From positions 37,505 through 101,504 of the forward strand of contig NZ_JAJSOH010000029.1 in assembly GCF_021277265.1 (NCBI RefSeq): DNA of 64,000 nucleotides. The letters run 5' to 3'. This DNA is from Kineosporia rhizophila (GTDB lineage Bacteria; Actinomycetota; Actinomycetes; Actinomycetales; Kineosporiaceae). Positions 34,135-42,576 of the stretch are shown here, one piece after another; the first letter of the stretch is position 1; the number at the start of each line of letters is the position of its first letter. A model generated the notes under the pieces. That model worked only from the letters and a program-made list of their open reading frames with translations, made no database searches and had not been told where the DNA came from. Made by a program: the position numbers and the translations under genes.

Positions 34135-34273
34135 GCGAAGGCCCCCTCAGGCGTTGTGACTACACCCTGCTTCAAGATGTGTCATTTTCTCGACGCACAG
34201 TGATGTCTGCGGCATCGACACGCCCTGGACGCCTGGGACTGGGGAGATTCGGCTGTTCGGCTGGGACAAAAGT

Positions 34274-34316
34274 GCCGCGGGGCGGAACGCGCCGATCGCG
34301 CACTCCGCCCCGCGGC
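34274..34316 (-). terminator. Intrinsic terminator after ackA
   Basis: A 13-bp perfect stem (GCCGCGGGGCGGA / TCCGCCCCGCGGC) is followed on the minus strand by ACTTTTG. It lies 16 bases beyond the ackA stop. Confidence 0.88.
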
Positions 34317-34332
34317 AGCTGGTCGAACCGGG

Positions 34333-35430
34333 TTACTGACCAAGCAGTTTCCGGACCTCACCGGCGATCTGGAGATCCTCGCGGGCGGTGACCACAAACG
34401 TCCTCACCTTGGCGTCCGGACCGCTGATCTCCTGGTCCTCACCCCGCGTGCGGGCGTTCACGTCCTGGTCCACCGCGACCCCGGCCCAGCCCAGGTCCTC
34501 GGTGATCCGGCGCCGCACCAGCGCGCTGTTCTCGCCCACCCCACCGGTGAACACCAGCAGGTCGAGCCCGCCGGCCGAAGCCATCATCGAGCCGATCGAG
34601 GCCCGCAGCCGGTGGATGTACACGTCGAGCGCCAGCCCGGCCCGTTCGTCACCGGCCCTGACCCCGGCCTCCACCTCACGCATGTCCGCCGTGCCGGCCA
34701 GGGCCGTGAGGCCACCGACCCGCTCGAGCCCGTGCTGGACGTCCTTCGCCGACATCCCGGCCTGCTCCTGCAGCCACAGCACCAGGCCCGGGTCGACCGT
34801 GCCCGACCGGGTGGCCATGACCAGACCCTCGAGCGGGGTGAAGCCCATCGTCGTGTCCACGCTGACGCCCCCGGCCACCGCACTGAGCGAGGCTCCGGCG
34901 CCGAGATGGCAGATCACGATGCGCAGTTCGGACAGCGGCCGCCCGGCCAGTTCGGCCGCGCGGGCCGAGGCGTAGGCGTGGGAGAGACCGTGGAATCCGT
35001 AGCGACGGATGTCGTGGGTCTCCCGCCACTCCAGCGGGATGGGGTAGGTACTGGCCCCGGCCGAGAGCGTGGTGTGGAAGGCAGTGTCGAAACAGCCCAC
35101 CGCCGGTACGTCCGGCAGGATCTCGGCCACCGCCTCCAGCCCGGCGATCGCCTTGGGCTGGTGCAGCGGGGCCAGGGCGGTGAGGCCACGCAGCTGCTCC
35201 ATGACCTCACCGTCGATCCGCACCGGACCGCTGAACCGGGTGCCGCCGTGCACGATCCGGTGGCCCACCGCCTCGGGCGCCGGCCATTCCTTCAGGGCCG
35301 CCGAGAGCTCGGCCGTGTCGAAGCCGGAGCTGTCGGCCGGAAGGTCGACGGTCCCGACCGCCTCGTCGTCCTCACCCAGAAGACGTACCTTCAGGCTCGA
35401 CGAGCCGGCGTTGACCACCAGAACGCGCAT
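34333..35430 (-). CDS. ackA: Acetate kinase
   Basis: This enzyme makes ATP from acetyl phosphate and ADP. The 365-residue product is slightly short for the family (about 400). Visible are MRVLVVNAGSSSLKVRLL at the N-terminus, GHRIVHGGTRF, FDTAFHTTL, RRYGFHGLSHAYAS (catalytic region), CHLGAGASLSAV, DTTMGFTPLEGLVMATRSG (signature) and FTGGVGENSALVRRRI. ATG 35430 lies four bases after the phosphoketolase stop, so translation is probably coupled. Together the pair turns xylulose-5-phosphate or fructose-6-phosphate into acetate with one ATP. Confidence 0.96.
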   Translation of the reverse strand: MRVLVVNAGSSSLKVRLLGEDDEAVGTVDLPADSSGFDTAELSAALKEWPAPEAVGHRIVHGGTRFSGPVRIDGEVMEQLRGLTALAPLHQPKAIAGLEAVAEILPDVPAVGCFDTAFHTTLSAGASTYPIPLEWRETHDIRRYGFHGLSHAYASARAAELAGRPLSELRIVICHLGAGASLSAVAGGVSVDTTMGFTPLEGLVMATRSGTVDPGLVLWLQEQAGMSAKDVQHGLERVGGLTALAGTADMREVEAGVRAGDERAGLALDVYIHRLRASIGSMMASAGGLDLLVFTGGVGENSALVRRRITEDLGWAGVAVDQDVNARTRGEDQEISGPDAKVRTFVVTAREDLQIAGEVRKLLGQ

Positions 35431-35434
35431 CGTG

Positions 35435-37906
35435 TTACTCCTGCTCCCTGCTGTCCGGACCGCTGCTCGTGTCGTCGGCCGCACTGCCGGCGTTGCCGGC
35501 CTCACTGTAGGGCCACGACCAGTCGGCGATCCCGGGGACGTCCTCACCGTGTTCCCGGGTGTACGAGCGGGCCTGGATGCGCAGGTCGTCCAGGTGCTGG
35601 CGGAGCTGGGCGCGGCTGCTGCCGAGCGAGGGCACCCGGTCGATCACGTCCATCGCCAGCCGGAACCGGTCCAGGTCGTTGAGCATCACCATGTCGAACG
35701 GCGTGGTGGTGGTGCCCTCCTCCTTGTAGCCGCGCACGTGGATGTTGTCGTGGTTGCGCCGCCGGTAGGTGAGCCGGTGGATCAGCGTCGGGTAGCCGTG
35801 GTAGGCGAAGACGACGGGCTTGTCCGGGGTGAACAGTGCGTCGAACTCGTTGTCGGACAGGCCGTGCGGGTGCTCGGACTCCGACTGCAGGCGCATCAGG
35901 TCGACCACGTTGACCACCCGGACCTTGAGCTCGGGCAGGTGCTGGCGCAGCAGGTCGACGGCGGCCAGGGTCTCCAGGGTCGGGATGTCGCCGGCGCAGG
36001 CCAGCACCACGTCCGGGTCGCCGTCGCAGTTCGAGGCCCAGGGCCAGATGCCCAGACCACGGGTGCAGTGCGCGATCGCCTCGTCCATCGTCAGGTAGTT
36101 GAGGGCCGGCTGCTTGCCCGCCACCACCACGTTCACGTAGTTGCGGCTGCGCAGGCAGTGGTCCATCACCGACAGCAGGGTGTTCGTGTCCGGCGGCAGG
36201 TACACCCGCACGACCTCGGCCTTCTTGTTGACCACGTGGTCGATGAAGCCCGGGTCCTGGTGCGAGAAGCCGTTGTGGTCCTGACGCCAGACGTGACTGG
36301 TCAGCAGGTAGTTCAGCGAGGGGATGGGCCGCCGCCAGGGGATCTCCTGGGTGGTCTTGAGCCACTTGGCGTGCTGGTTGAACATCGCGTCGATGATGTG
36401 GATGAAGGCTTCGTAGCAGGTGAACAGGCCGTGCCGGCCGGTCAGGTTGTAGCCCTCGAGCCAGCCCTGGCACAGGTGCTCGGACAGCACCTCCATCACC
36501 TGGCCGCTCGGGTCGAGGTGGTCGTCGCCCTCGACCCGGGAGGCGTTCCAGGCCCGGTCGCTGACCTCGAACACCGGCGAGAGCCGGTTGGAGGCGACCT
36601 CGTCCGGGCCCATCAGCCGGAAGTTGTCCGGGTTGGCCTTCATCACGTCGCGCAGCCAGATGCCCAGCTGACGGGTGGCCTCACCGGTGGCGTCGGCCGG
36701 CTTCTCCACGTCCACCGCGTAGTCGCGGAAGTCGGGCAGGCGCAGGTCACGGGTGAGCAGACCGCCGTTGGCGTGCGGGTTGGCGCTCATCCGCCGGTCG
36801 CCCTCTGGGGCCAGCGCGGCGATCTCCGGCAGCAACGAGCCGTCCGGCCCGAACAGTTCTTCGGGTTTGTAGCTGCGCAGCCACTTCTCCAGCTCGGCGC
36901 GGTGCTCGTCGTCGGTGCGGGTGCCCGACAGCGGCACCTGGTGCGAGCGCCAGGTGCCCTCGACCTTCTGGCCGTCCACACTCTTGGGCCCGGTCCAGCC
37001 CTTCGGCGTGCGCAGCACGATCATCGGCCAAGCGGGCGGCTCGTCCCCGGCCGTACCGGTGCGGGCAGCGGTCTGGATCGCCTTGATGTCGTCGAGCGCG
37101 GCCTCCAGCGCGGCGGCGAAGGCCTGGTGCACCTGGGCCGGGTCGTCACCGGCCACGATGTAGGGCTTGTGGCCGTAGCCCTCCATCAGCGAGACCAGCT
37201 GCTTCTCGGGGATCCGGGCGAGCAGCGTGGGGTTGGCGATCTTGTACCCGTTCAGGTGCAGCACCGGCAGCACCGCACCGTCGCGCCGCGGGTCGACGAA
37301 CTTGTTCGAGTGCCAGCTGGCCGCCAGCGGGCCGGTCTCGGCCTCGCCGTCGCCGACCACCGTGAGGGCGATCAGGTCGGGGTTGTCGAAGATCGCGCCG
37401 TAGCCGTGCACCAGGGCGTAGCCCAGCTCGCCGCCCTCGTGGATCGAGCCCGGCGTCTCCGGGGCCACGTGGCTGGGGATACCGCCAGGGAAGGAGAACT
37501 GCCGGAACAGCTTTCGCAGGCCGGTATCGTCCTGGGTGATGCTGGAGTAGACCTCGCTGTAGGTGCCCTCGAGGTAGGCGTTCGCCACCAGTCCGGGACC
37601 GCCGTGGCCGGGGCCGGTGATGTAGATGGCGTCCAGGTCGCGCTGCTTGATCAGGCGGTTCATGTGCGCGTAGATCAGGTTCAGGCCCGGGGTGGTGCCC
37701 CAGTGGCCGAGCAGGCGGGGCTTGATGTGCTCCGGCGCCAGTGTCTCGTTCAGCAGGGGGTTGTCGAGCAGGTAGATCTGGCCCACGGACAGGTAGTTCG
37801 CCGCGCGCCAGTAGGCGTCGATGCCGGCCAGTTCCTGTTCACTCAGGGGCTCCTGGCCGGCCAGCGGGTCTCTGGTCACCGTCTCGTCGGTCATGGCGTC
37901 GGTCAT
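35435..37906 (-). CDS. xfp: Phosphoketolase (xylulose-5-phosphate/fructose-6-phosphate)
   Basis: This thiamine-diphosphate enzyme cleaves xylulose-5-phosphate (or fructose-6-phosphate) to acetyl phosphate and glyceraldehyde-3-phosphate (or erythrose-4-phosphate). The 823-residue product is of normal size. Motifs seen are AANYLSVGQIYLLDNPLL, LGHWGTTPGLNLIYAH, ITGPGHGGPGLVANAYLEG, EGGELGYALVHGYGA, VVGDGEAETGPLAASWHSNK (thiamine-site GDGE) and QDHNGFSHQDPGFIDHVVNK. The start is ATG 37906 (MTDAMTDETV), with AGGAG upstream; an in-frame ATG four codons later is possible. The hydrolase gene before it overlaps this start by 68 bases. ackA follows four bases after the stop. Confidence 0.97.
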   Translation of the reverse strand: MTDAMTDETVTRDPLAGQEPLSEQELAGIDAYWRAANYLSVGQIYLLDNPLLNETLAPEHIKPRLLGHWGTTPGLNLIYAHMNRLIKQRDLDAIYITGPGHGGPGLVANAYLEGTYSEVYSSITQDDTGLRKLFRQFSFPGGIPSHVAPETPGSIHEGGELGYALVHGYGAIFDNPDLIALTVVGDGEAETGPLAASWHSNKFVDPRRDGAVLPVLHLNGYKIANPTLLARIPEKQLVSLMEGYGHKPYIVAGDDPAQVHQAFAAALEAALDDIKAIQTAARTGTAGDEPPAWPMIVLRTPKGWTGPKSVDGQKVEGTWRSHQVPLSGTRTDDEHRAELEKWLRSYKPEELFGPDGSLLPEIAALAPEGDRRMSANPHANGGLLTRDLRLPDFRDYAVDVEKPADATGEATRQLGIWLRDVMKANPDNFRLMGPDEVASNRLSPVFEVSDRAWNASRVEGDDHLDPSGQVMEVLSEHLCQGWLEGYNLTGRHGLFTCYEAFIHIIDAMFNQHAKWLKTTQEIPWRRPIPSLNYLLTSHVWRQDHNGFSHQDPGFIDHVVNKKAEVVRVYLPPDTNTLLSVMDHCLRSRNYVNVVVAGKQPALNYLTMDEAIAHCTRGLGIWPWASNCDGDPDVVLACAGDIPTLETLAAVDLLRQHLPELKVRVVNVVDLMRLQSESEHPHGLSDNEFDALFTPDKPVVFAYHGYPTLIHRLTYRRRNHDNIHVRGYKEEGTTTTPFDMVMLNDLDRFRLAMDVIDRVPSLGSSRAQLRQHLDDLRIQARSYTREHGEDVPGIADWSWPYSEAGNAGSAADDTSSGPDSREQE

Positions 37907-38918
37907 TGCCGGACCGCTCCTCTCGATCTGAAGGCGTCTCCCGGCCCTGCCGGGCCGGGGGCGTGCCTCGATCCTCCCTAACCTGGGGCGGACCGCAAAC
38001 GGGTCTTTCGTAACCTGCCGGCCCCTCGTTGGGCCTTTTCTCCGGTCCGGGCGTCCCGCGCATCCTGGAAACGCTCCAGTGCCGGATCGCTGATGCGAAA
38101 GCCGCCGGTTGCTCCAGCCACGGCTGGTGCCCGCCACCCTCCAGCACGGCCAGCCGTCCCTGCGGCAGTGCCTCGGCGAGTGCGGCGACCGGGGCCAGAG
38201 GACGAGGGTCGGCCGCACCGTGGATCACCAGCACGGGTGTTTCGACCGCCGCGCACTCCGCCAGTTCCGCAGGCAGGCCCCGCTCGGAAACCTGCGGCCA
38301 GAGTGCCTGGTTGCAGGCCGAATTCACCGTCAGGTCAATGCCTGCGGCCGCGTAGGCCAGTGGCTCGGCCGAGTCGCCGGGAGCGAAGTCGGGCAGCCAA
38401 CGCAGAGCGCGCCACTGCACCTCCTGAGGCCAGGTGCGCACGGTGGACTCCAGTTCGCTCAGGCGGGCCTGCTGCTGGGCAGTCAGCCGGGCCTTGGCGT
38501 TGGCGTGGTAGGTCGCGCGATGGCTCGGCCAGTCGAGGCCGACGCCGTCGCAGTAGATCACCGCCTCCACCCGATCCGGGTAGCGAGAGGCGTACGTCAG
38601 GGCCAGGCTCGCCCCGAACGAGTGCCCGAACACGGTCCAGCGCTCGTGGCCGTGATGGCGCCGGAGCTCTTCCAAATCGCTGAGGTACTGGTCCAGGCGG
38701 TACTCGGTGACGGGGCCGGAGCGTCCACAGCCGCGCTGGTCGTAGCGATGTGTGCTGAACTCCTCCAGCAGATCGGCCACCGGCCCCAGGTAGTCCCACA
38801 GGCCCGGCCCGCCGTGCAGCAGCACCATCGGGGGTGCTGCCGGCCGCCACCGTGACGTGGTCCACAGCATCGCGCCGTCGCTGAGCCGCACCTGCTCTTC
38901 CTGCCCGTCCACGTACAC
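37839..38918 (-). CDS. Alpha/beta hydrolase (proline-iminopeptidase-like) with overlapping basic tail
   Basis: The product is 359 residues from GTG 38918. The fold motifs are MVLLHGGPGLWDYLGP (the HGGPG of iminopeptidases), RYDQRGCGRSG, VFGHSFGASLALTYASRYP (Ser nucleophile), VLVIHGAADPRPLAP (Asp) and LEGGGHQPWLEQP (His). The enzyme fold should end near residue 280 (ASAIRHWSVSRM). The remaining 80 residues (RPNEGPAGYERPVCGPP..., rich in Arg, Asp, Pro) have no family match and run 68 bases into the xfp gene. The tail may be a read-on after loss of an earlier stop, or real coupling to xfp. Confidence 0.83.
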   Translation of the reverse strand: MYVDGQEEQVRLSDGAMLWTTSRWRPAAPPMVLLHGGPGLWDYLGPVADLLEEFSTHRYDQRGCGRSGPVTEYRLDQYLSDLEELRRHHGHERWTVFGHSFGASLALTYASRYPDRVEAVIYCDGVGLDWPSHRATYHANAKARLTAQQQARLSELESTVRTWPQEVQWRALRWLPDFAPGDSAEPLAYAAAGIDLTVNSACNQALWPQVSERGLPAELAECAAVETPVLVIHGAADPRPLAPVAALAEALPQGRLAVLEGGGHQPWLEQPAAFASAIRHWSVSRMRGTPGPEKRPNEGPAGYERPVCGPPQVREDRGTPPARQGRETPSDREERSGNDRRHDRRDGDQRPAGRPGAPE

Positions 38919-38929
38919 CCCGCAATGCT

Positions 38930-38963
38930 CGGCGCCCGGCCGCGAGATCGCGACCGGGCGCCG
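38930..38963 (-). terminator. Hairpin between the RTX-repeat gene and the hydrolase
   Basis: A 10-bp stem (CGGCGCCCGG / CCGGGCGCCG) with inner CGCGA/TCGCG pairing starts 15 bases beyond the RTX gene stop and ends 11 bases before the hydrolase start. It should end the RTX message. Confidence 0.72.
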
Positions 38964-38978
38964 GTGAAAGGTTGTGCG

Positions 38979-39539
38979 TCAGGCCTTCTCGGGCAGCTTA
39001 CCCTGGAAGACCTGGTCCTTGCCCGCCCCGCCGACCAGCTTGTCCTTGCCGCTCTCGCCGGCGATCACGTCGTCGCCCTGGTTGCCGTAGATGGAGTCCT
39101 TGCCCGCCCCGCCGAGCAGACCGTCGTCACCCTTGCCGCCGCTGATCCAGTCGTTGCCGCCGTTGCCCCCGATGACGTCGCTCCCGGCGTCGCCGTACAG
39201 CTTGTCGTTGCCCCGGGCACCGACAAGGAGGTCGTTGCCGCCGTTGCCGCGGACGGTGTCGTTGCCGGCCCCACCGCTGATCTGGTCCTTCCCGGCCCCA
39301 CCGCAGATGGTGTCGTTGCCGCCGGCGCCGTCGACCACGTCGTTGCCGCCGAGCGCGACGATCACGTCGGCACCCCGGGTGCCGGCGATCTTGTCGGCGC
39401 CGGCGGTACCGACGATCGTGGCCCGCTTGCCGTCACACCTGGGGGTGGCCGCCTGCGCCGGGCCGGCCACGGAGAGGGCCAGACCGCCGGCCATCGCCAG
39501 GCTGCCGCCAAGAACCGCAAAACGCTTGACCTTGTTCAC
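38979..39539 (-). CDS. Secreted RTX-type calcium-binding repeat protein
   Basis: The product is 186 residues from GTG 39539, with AGGAG seven bases upstream. A Sec signal peptide covers about 1-30 (KVKRFAVLGGSLAMAGGLAL, cleavage after AQA). After an initial GKRATIVGTAGADKI, about ten nonapeptide units of the GGxGxDxUx type follow (GGNDVVDGA, GGAGKDQIS, GGAGNDTVR, GGNGGNDWIS and others), which form a calcium-bound parallel beta roll. Two cysteines (RCDGK and TICGG) could be paired. It has no catalytic domain and uses Sec rather than a type I exporter, as in other Gram-positive RTX-repeat proteins. Its role is unknown. Confidence 0.88.
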   Translation of the reverse strand: MNKVKRFAVLGGSLAMAGGLALSVAGPAQAATPRCDGKRATIVGTAGADKIAGTRGADVIVALGGNDVVDGAGGNDTICGGAGKDQISGGAGNDTVRGNGGNDLLVGARGNDKLYGDAGSDVIGGNGGNDWISGGKGDDGLLGGAGKDSIYGNQGDDVIAGESGKDKLVGGAGKDQVFQGKLPEKA

Positions 39540-39859
39540 GAACCGCTCCTGAGATCGGGTCTTGTGTTGCACCGCGTGGATCAGCTGCAGTGCTGTGAAA
39601 GCTAGGGGCAGTCCGAAGGGTCCGCAATTGGAGATCTTGGGGCGATTGCATCGGTTCGAGAAGAAAATGGAAGACGTCCGAAAGTTCCCTCGAGGGGGTC
39701 GCAATCCGGTCTCGGTTGCCGCTGTGGCCGCAATTCCCGCGGGCATGGTGGCGGCCCGGTGTTCCCCGCCGGGACAGCAAGAATCCCCGGAGAGGGCGGT
39801 CTCCAGGGATTCACACCAGGTTCTGGTCACTCACCCGCCGCAACGGCGGGAAGTGGGAG
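39540..39859. other. Gap upstream of the RTX gene, with a hairpin at 39781-39812
   Basis: I see no gene. The hairpin GAATCCC-c-GGAGA / TCTCC-a-GGGATTC (39781-39812) lies 48 bases beyond the stop of the small membrane protein gene at 39860 and is its likely terminator. The remaining sequence upstream of 39539 should contain the RTX promoter, which I could not pinpoint. Confidence 0.45.
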
Positions 39860-40162
39860 TCAGGCGTCGTAGTTGTCCCGGCTGCCGGACTTGGCCAGGC
39901 CTCGCGCCACCATGTAGCCGATGGTCAGGTAGGTGATGTAGCGCAGCGCGTCGTTGGCGCTGAACGGGTCGGGGGTCTGGCCGTCATTGGCCGTGTCGCT
40001 GCTTCCGACGACCAGCGCCGTGATGGCCACGGCAAGGATGGCGACGACGAAGACGATGAGCTCGGTGGTCTTGGTCGAGGCCTTCGTCTCGGTGCTCAGC
40101 CGCCGGGGTGCCCGGTAGTCGTCGACGGTCGAGGGGGCGGACGCAGCAGAATATTCAGTCAC
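39860..40162 (-). CDS. Small membrane protein of unknown function
   Basis: The product is 100 residues from GTG 40162 (VTEYSAASAPSTVDDYRAP), with AAGGAGT upstream. It has a polar N-terminus of 32 residues, a clear helix at about 34-54 (ELIVFVVAILAVAITALVV), a short polar loop (SSDTANDGQTPDPFSAND) and a second amphipathic helix (ALRYITYLTIGYMVARGLAKSG). I know of similar small proteins in actinomycetes without an assigned function. It stands alone, transcribed away from the STAS gene. Confidence 0.72.
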   Translation of the reverse strand: MTEYSAASAPSTVDDYRAPRRLSTETKASTKTTELIVFVVAILAVAITALVVGSSDTANDGQTPDPFSANDALRYITYLTIGYMVARGLAKSGSRDNYDA

Positions 40163-40564
40163 AGGTACTCCTTGGTATTTGCTCGGCAGTCAGGCCGCCG
40201 GCTGGCCGGTGAAAAAGCCTTGAACGGCTTTTCCTCACTGTTGGGAACACTACGTCGAAATGGGCATCGGCGCCTTCTGAGATGTTCCGGACCGGTCCCG
40301 GATTTTCGCCGGTGATCATCCGGGACGAAAGAAATCGGGTGAGACGGCTTTTCCGGAGCTGATCATTTTGCCTCGATCTTCGCGTAAAGACTTGCGGTGC
40401 AGTGCTTTCTGAAATAAGTACACATTCTGAGCCGGTTCTGATCACTGCAGTGGCGCGGCCGAGCTTCTGTACAGTTATCGGCCCGGCCGAGTACGCTGAT
40501 CGTGCAACTCGCTGCCCCGGTCCCGGCGGCTCCTCCTCCTGCGCGCACCTGTGGAGTCCGGGTC
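40163..40564. other. Divergent non-coding region
   Basis: This 402-base gap lies between the small membrane protein (minus) and the STAS gene (plus). I see no small gene. It is less GC-rich than its surroundings at about 40340-40420, which suits two divergent promoters, but no -35/-10 pair is clear enough to call. Confidence 0.4.
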
Positions 40565-41101
40565 ATGCTCAAATCCAGTCAGCCCAAATTGTTCGCGGTG
40601 GACCGACCGCCCCGGCCGCTGGTCGTGCAGGACCAATCTGTCACCGTGAGTTTTTCCGGTGATCTGAGAGCCTCCGGTGTCCCCGTGATGCGGCTGCACC
40701 TACTCAGCCTGGCCTGCGAGGACGGGCCGGGGGAGATCGTGGTCGATCTTTCCGGGGTGACCTGGCTCGACCGGGACGGCATCGAGCCTCTGATCGAGGC
40801 CCGCCGCCTTCAGGTGCTGCGAGGAGCTGTGCTGCGGCTGGGCGAGATCTCCGCTGTGGCAGACCGTTTCCTCAAGGCCGAGCCGCATCTGGCGCAGATC
40901 CTCGAGGGGCCCGCGCACCCGATGACTGTGTCCGGTTCCGGGCAGCGCCCCGGCCAGGAAGCCCCCGGCTCGCAGGGCCTCCGCCTCGAGCAGGCCGAGG
41001 TGGAGACACCGCGGGACGAGATCGGGCAGGTGCGGGAAGCACTTTCGAACCGGGGAGCCCTCAGTCCGTCTCGAAGTTCGGCATCTGAGCAGGATCACTG
41101 A
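40565..41101 (+). CDS. STAS-domain protein (anti-sigma-factor-antagonist-like)
   Basis: The product is 178 residues from ATG 40565 (MLKSSQPKLFAV), with GTGGAG upstream. The STAS fold covers about 25-115: VTVSFSGDLRASGVPVMRLH, then EIVVDLSGVTWLDRDGIEPL, RRLQVLRGAVLRLGEIS and FLKAEPHLAQIL. The position that carries the phosphorylated Ser/Thr in classical antagonists (the DxSxxxxxDSxG context) reads LSGVTWLDRDG, so the usual serine is Arg and regulation by phosphorylation is doubtful. The tail of 60 residues is polar. Its 3' end overlaps the convergent GAF-ANTAR gene by 41 bases. Confidence 0.78.
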   Translation: MLKSSQPKLFAVDRPPRPLVVQDQSVTVSFSGDLRASGVPVMRLHLLSLACEDGPGEIVVDLSGVTWLDRDGIEPLIEARRLQVLRGAVLRLGEISAVADRFLKAEPHLAQILEGPAHPMTVSGSGQRPGQEAPGSQGLRLEQAEVETPRDEIGQVREALSNRGALSPSRSSASEQDH

Positions 41102-41789
41102 CGATGAGCCGGGCCGTCTCGCTCAGGCGCAGATGGTGGGTCCGGCAGTAGGTTCGCAACATGGTGAACGCCTCGTCGATGGTGACCGCGCGGGCCTGGG
41201 CAATGACGCCTTTGGCCTGCTCGATGACGATGCGGCTGTTCAGTGCGCCCTGGAGTTGCTCGGTCAGGACCTGTCCGCGGCGCACCTGGCGTTCCTGCAG
41301 GATCCCGATCGTGGCCACGTCGACCAGGGCCTGCACGACCCGGACGTCGGCCGGGGCCATCGCCACCGCTGAAGCCCCGAAAAGCCCGACGCTGCCGATC
41401 ACCTGCTGACGCAGCCGTAACGGGAATGCTTGCACCGAGGCGAATCCCGCCTGCAGGGCGGCCGGAGCGAACCGCGGCCAACGGGTCTCGGCCCGCCGCA
41501 GATCCGCGGCGCTCACCGCCGCACCCTGCCGGAAGCAGTCGCGGCACGGACCCTCGTCGGTCTGGATCTGGAACAGGTCCAGGAGGTGGACCCGCTCGTC
41601 CGAGGCGGCCATGAAGTGCAGCCGGTCCTCGGCATCGGCCAGCATCAGCCCGGCGGCCCGCGCCCCGGTCAGCTCGGAGACCCGCGAGGTGAGCATCTGC
41701 AGGAACTCCACCAGATCGAAGTCGTCCACCAGAGTGTCGGCCAACTCGACAAACACTTCGGACAGGCGCTCCGAGGCAATTGCACTCAT
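41061..41789 (-). CDS. GAF-ANTAR transcription antitermination regulator
   Basis: The product is 242 residues. A GAF sensory domain spans about 15-165 (FLQMLTSRVSELTGARAAGLML, LDLFQIQTDEGPCRDCFRQG, VQAFPLRLRQQVIGSVGLFG). The ANTAR RNA-binding domain follows at about 175-235 (LNSRIVIEQAKGVIAQARAV, EAFTMLRTYCRTHHLRLSETA). ANTAR proteins bind paired RNA stem-loops and prevent termination. The EGPCRDCF segment has two Cys that could be redox- or metal-responsive (inference). It is 52 bases downstream of a second GAF-ANTAR gene. Confidence 0.9.
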   Translation of the reverse strand: MSAIASERLSEVFVELADTLVDDFDLVEFLQMLTSRVSELTGARAAGLMLADAEDRLHFMAASDERVHLLDLFQIQTDEGPCRDCFRQGAAVSAADLRRAETRWPRFAPAALQAGFASVQAFPLRLRQQVIGSVGLFGASAVAMAPADVRVVQALVDVATIGILQERQVRRGQVLTEQLQGALNSRIVIEQAKGVIAQARAVTIDEAFTMLRTYCRTHHLRLSETARLIVSDPAQMPNFETD

Positions 41790-41841
41790 CGACTGCTCAT
41801 TCCCTCGTTCACCGGATCGGTGAGCGCGTCGGCTGGTCCGG

Positions 41842-42576
41842 TCATCCCTGATCCCGTTCCAGAGTTATTTTACGGTCGATGATGTCGCGAGCGACCTCAC
41901 CGACCCTTCGGCCCTGCAGGAAGGCCTCGGCCCGGAGCCGGACGAGCGCTGCCTCGGAGTCGACCCCGAGCTGGACCTGCAGCATGCCGGCCGCCTGGTA
42001 CACCTCGACCCGGTAGTGCGAGGCCTGCGTGAGCTCCTGCGCCAGTTGTTCCGAGCCGATCGAGTCGTGCACGTCGAGGAGGCCGGTCAGGGCCACCCGG
42101 GCGAACGCCTGGGCCAGTTCGAGCGCGTCGTAGGAAAGCTCTCCGGGACGGGCCCGGTACATGTCCAGGACGCCCAGCTGGGCCACCCCGATCCGCAGCG
42201 GAAAGGCGAAAACCGCTTCCACACCGTGCTGTACGGCGGCCGAGGAATAGGCCGGCCAGCGCGCGCCGGACTCCCCGGCCAGATCGGGGGCCAGCACCGG
42301 CCGGCCCTTGGCGTAGGCCTCCAGACACGGCCCTTCGCCGAGGGTGAACTGCAGTTCCTCGACCATCTTGCTGCGGGTGTCCGAGGCGGCGGCCAGGCCC
42401 TGCGAACTGCCGGCGGCCATCACGCTGATCGCGGCCCCGGTCACCGGCAGGGCCCGGGTGGCGGCTCGGCACAGGCACTGCAGCCAGGCGATGGACCCAC
42501 TCATCACCCCTGGATCACAGGCCTCACGCACGATCAGGTCATGGACCCGGGCGGCGTCGTCGCCGAACGAGGTCAT
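41842..42576 (-). CDS. GAF-ANTAR regulator, second of pair
   Basis: The 244-residue product has the same order of parts as the next gene. The GAF domain is at about 25-165 (GSIAWLQCLCRAATRALPVTG, LQFTLGEGPCLEAYAKGRPV, EAVFAFPLRIGVAQLGVLDMY). The ANTAR domain is at about 180-240 (VEVYQAAGMLQVQLGVDSEA, VRLRAEAFLQGRRVGEVARD). Its ANTAR is more diverged: the AKG block is AAG. The two genes are cotranscribed and may form hetero-oligomers. Neither has a linked kinase. Confidence 0.88.
   Translation of the reverse strand: MTSFGDDAARVHDLIVREACDPGVMSGSIAWLQCLCRAATRALPVTGAAISVMAAGSSQGLAAASDTRSKMVEELQFTLGEGPCLEAYAKGRPVLAPDLAGESGARWPAYSSAAVQHGVEAVFAFPLRIGVAQLGVLDMYRARPGELSYDALELAQAFARVALTGLLDVHDSIGSEQLAQELTQASHYRVEVYQAAGMLQVQLGVDSEAALVRLRAEAFLQGRRVGEVARDIIDRKITLERDQG

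Noticed and set aside
35069..37981. A 970-codon plus-strand frame opposite xfp and ackA
   Set aside because: It is antisense to two well-supported enzymes, has no ribosome site and has shadow-type composition.
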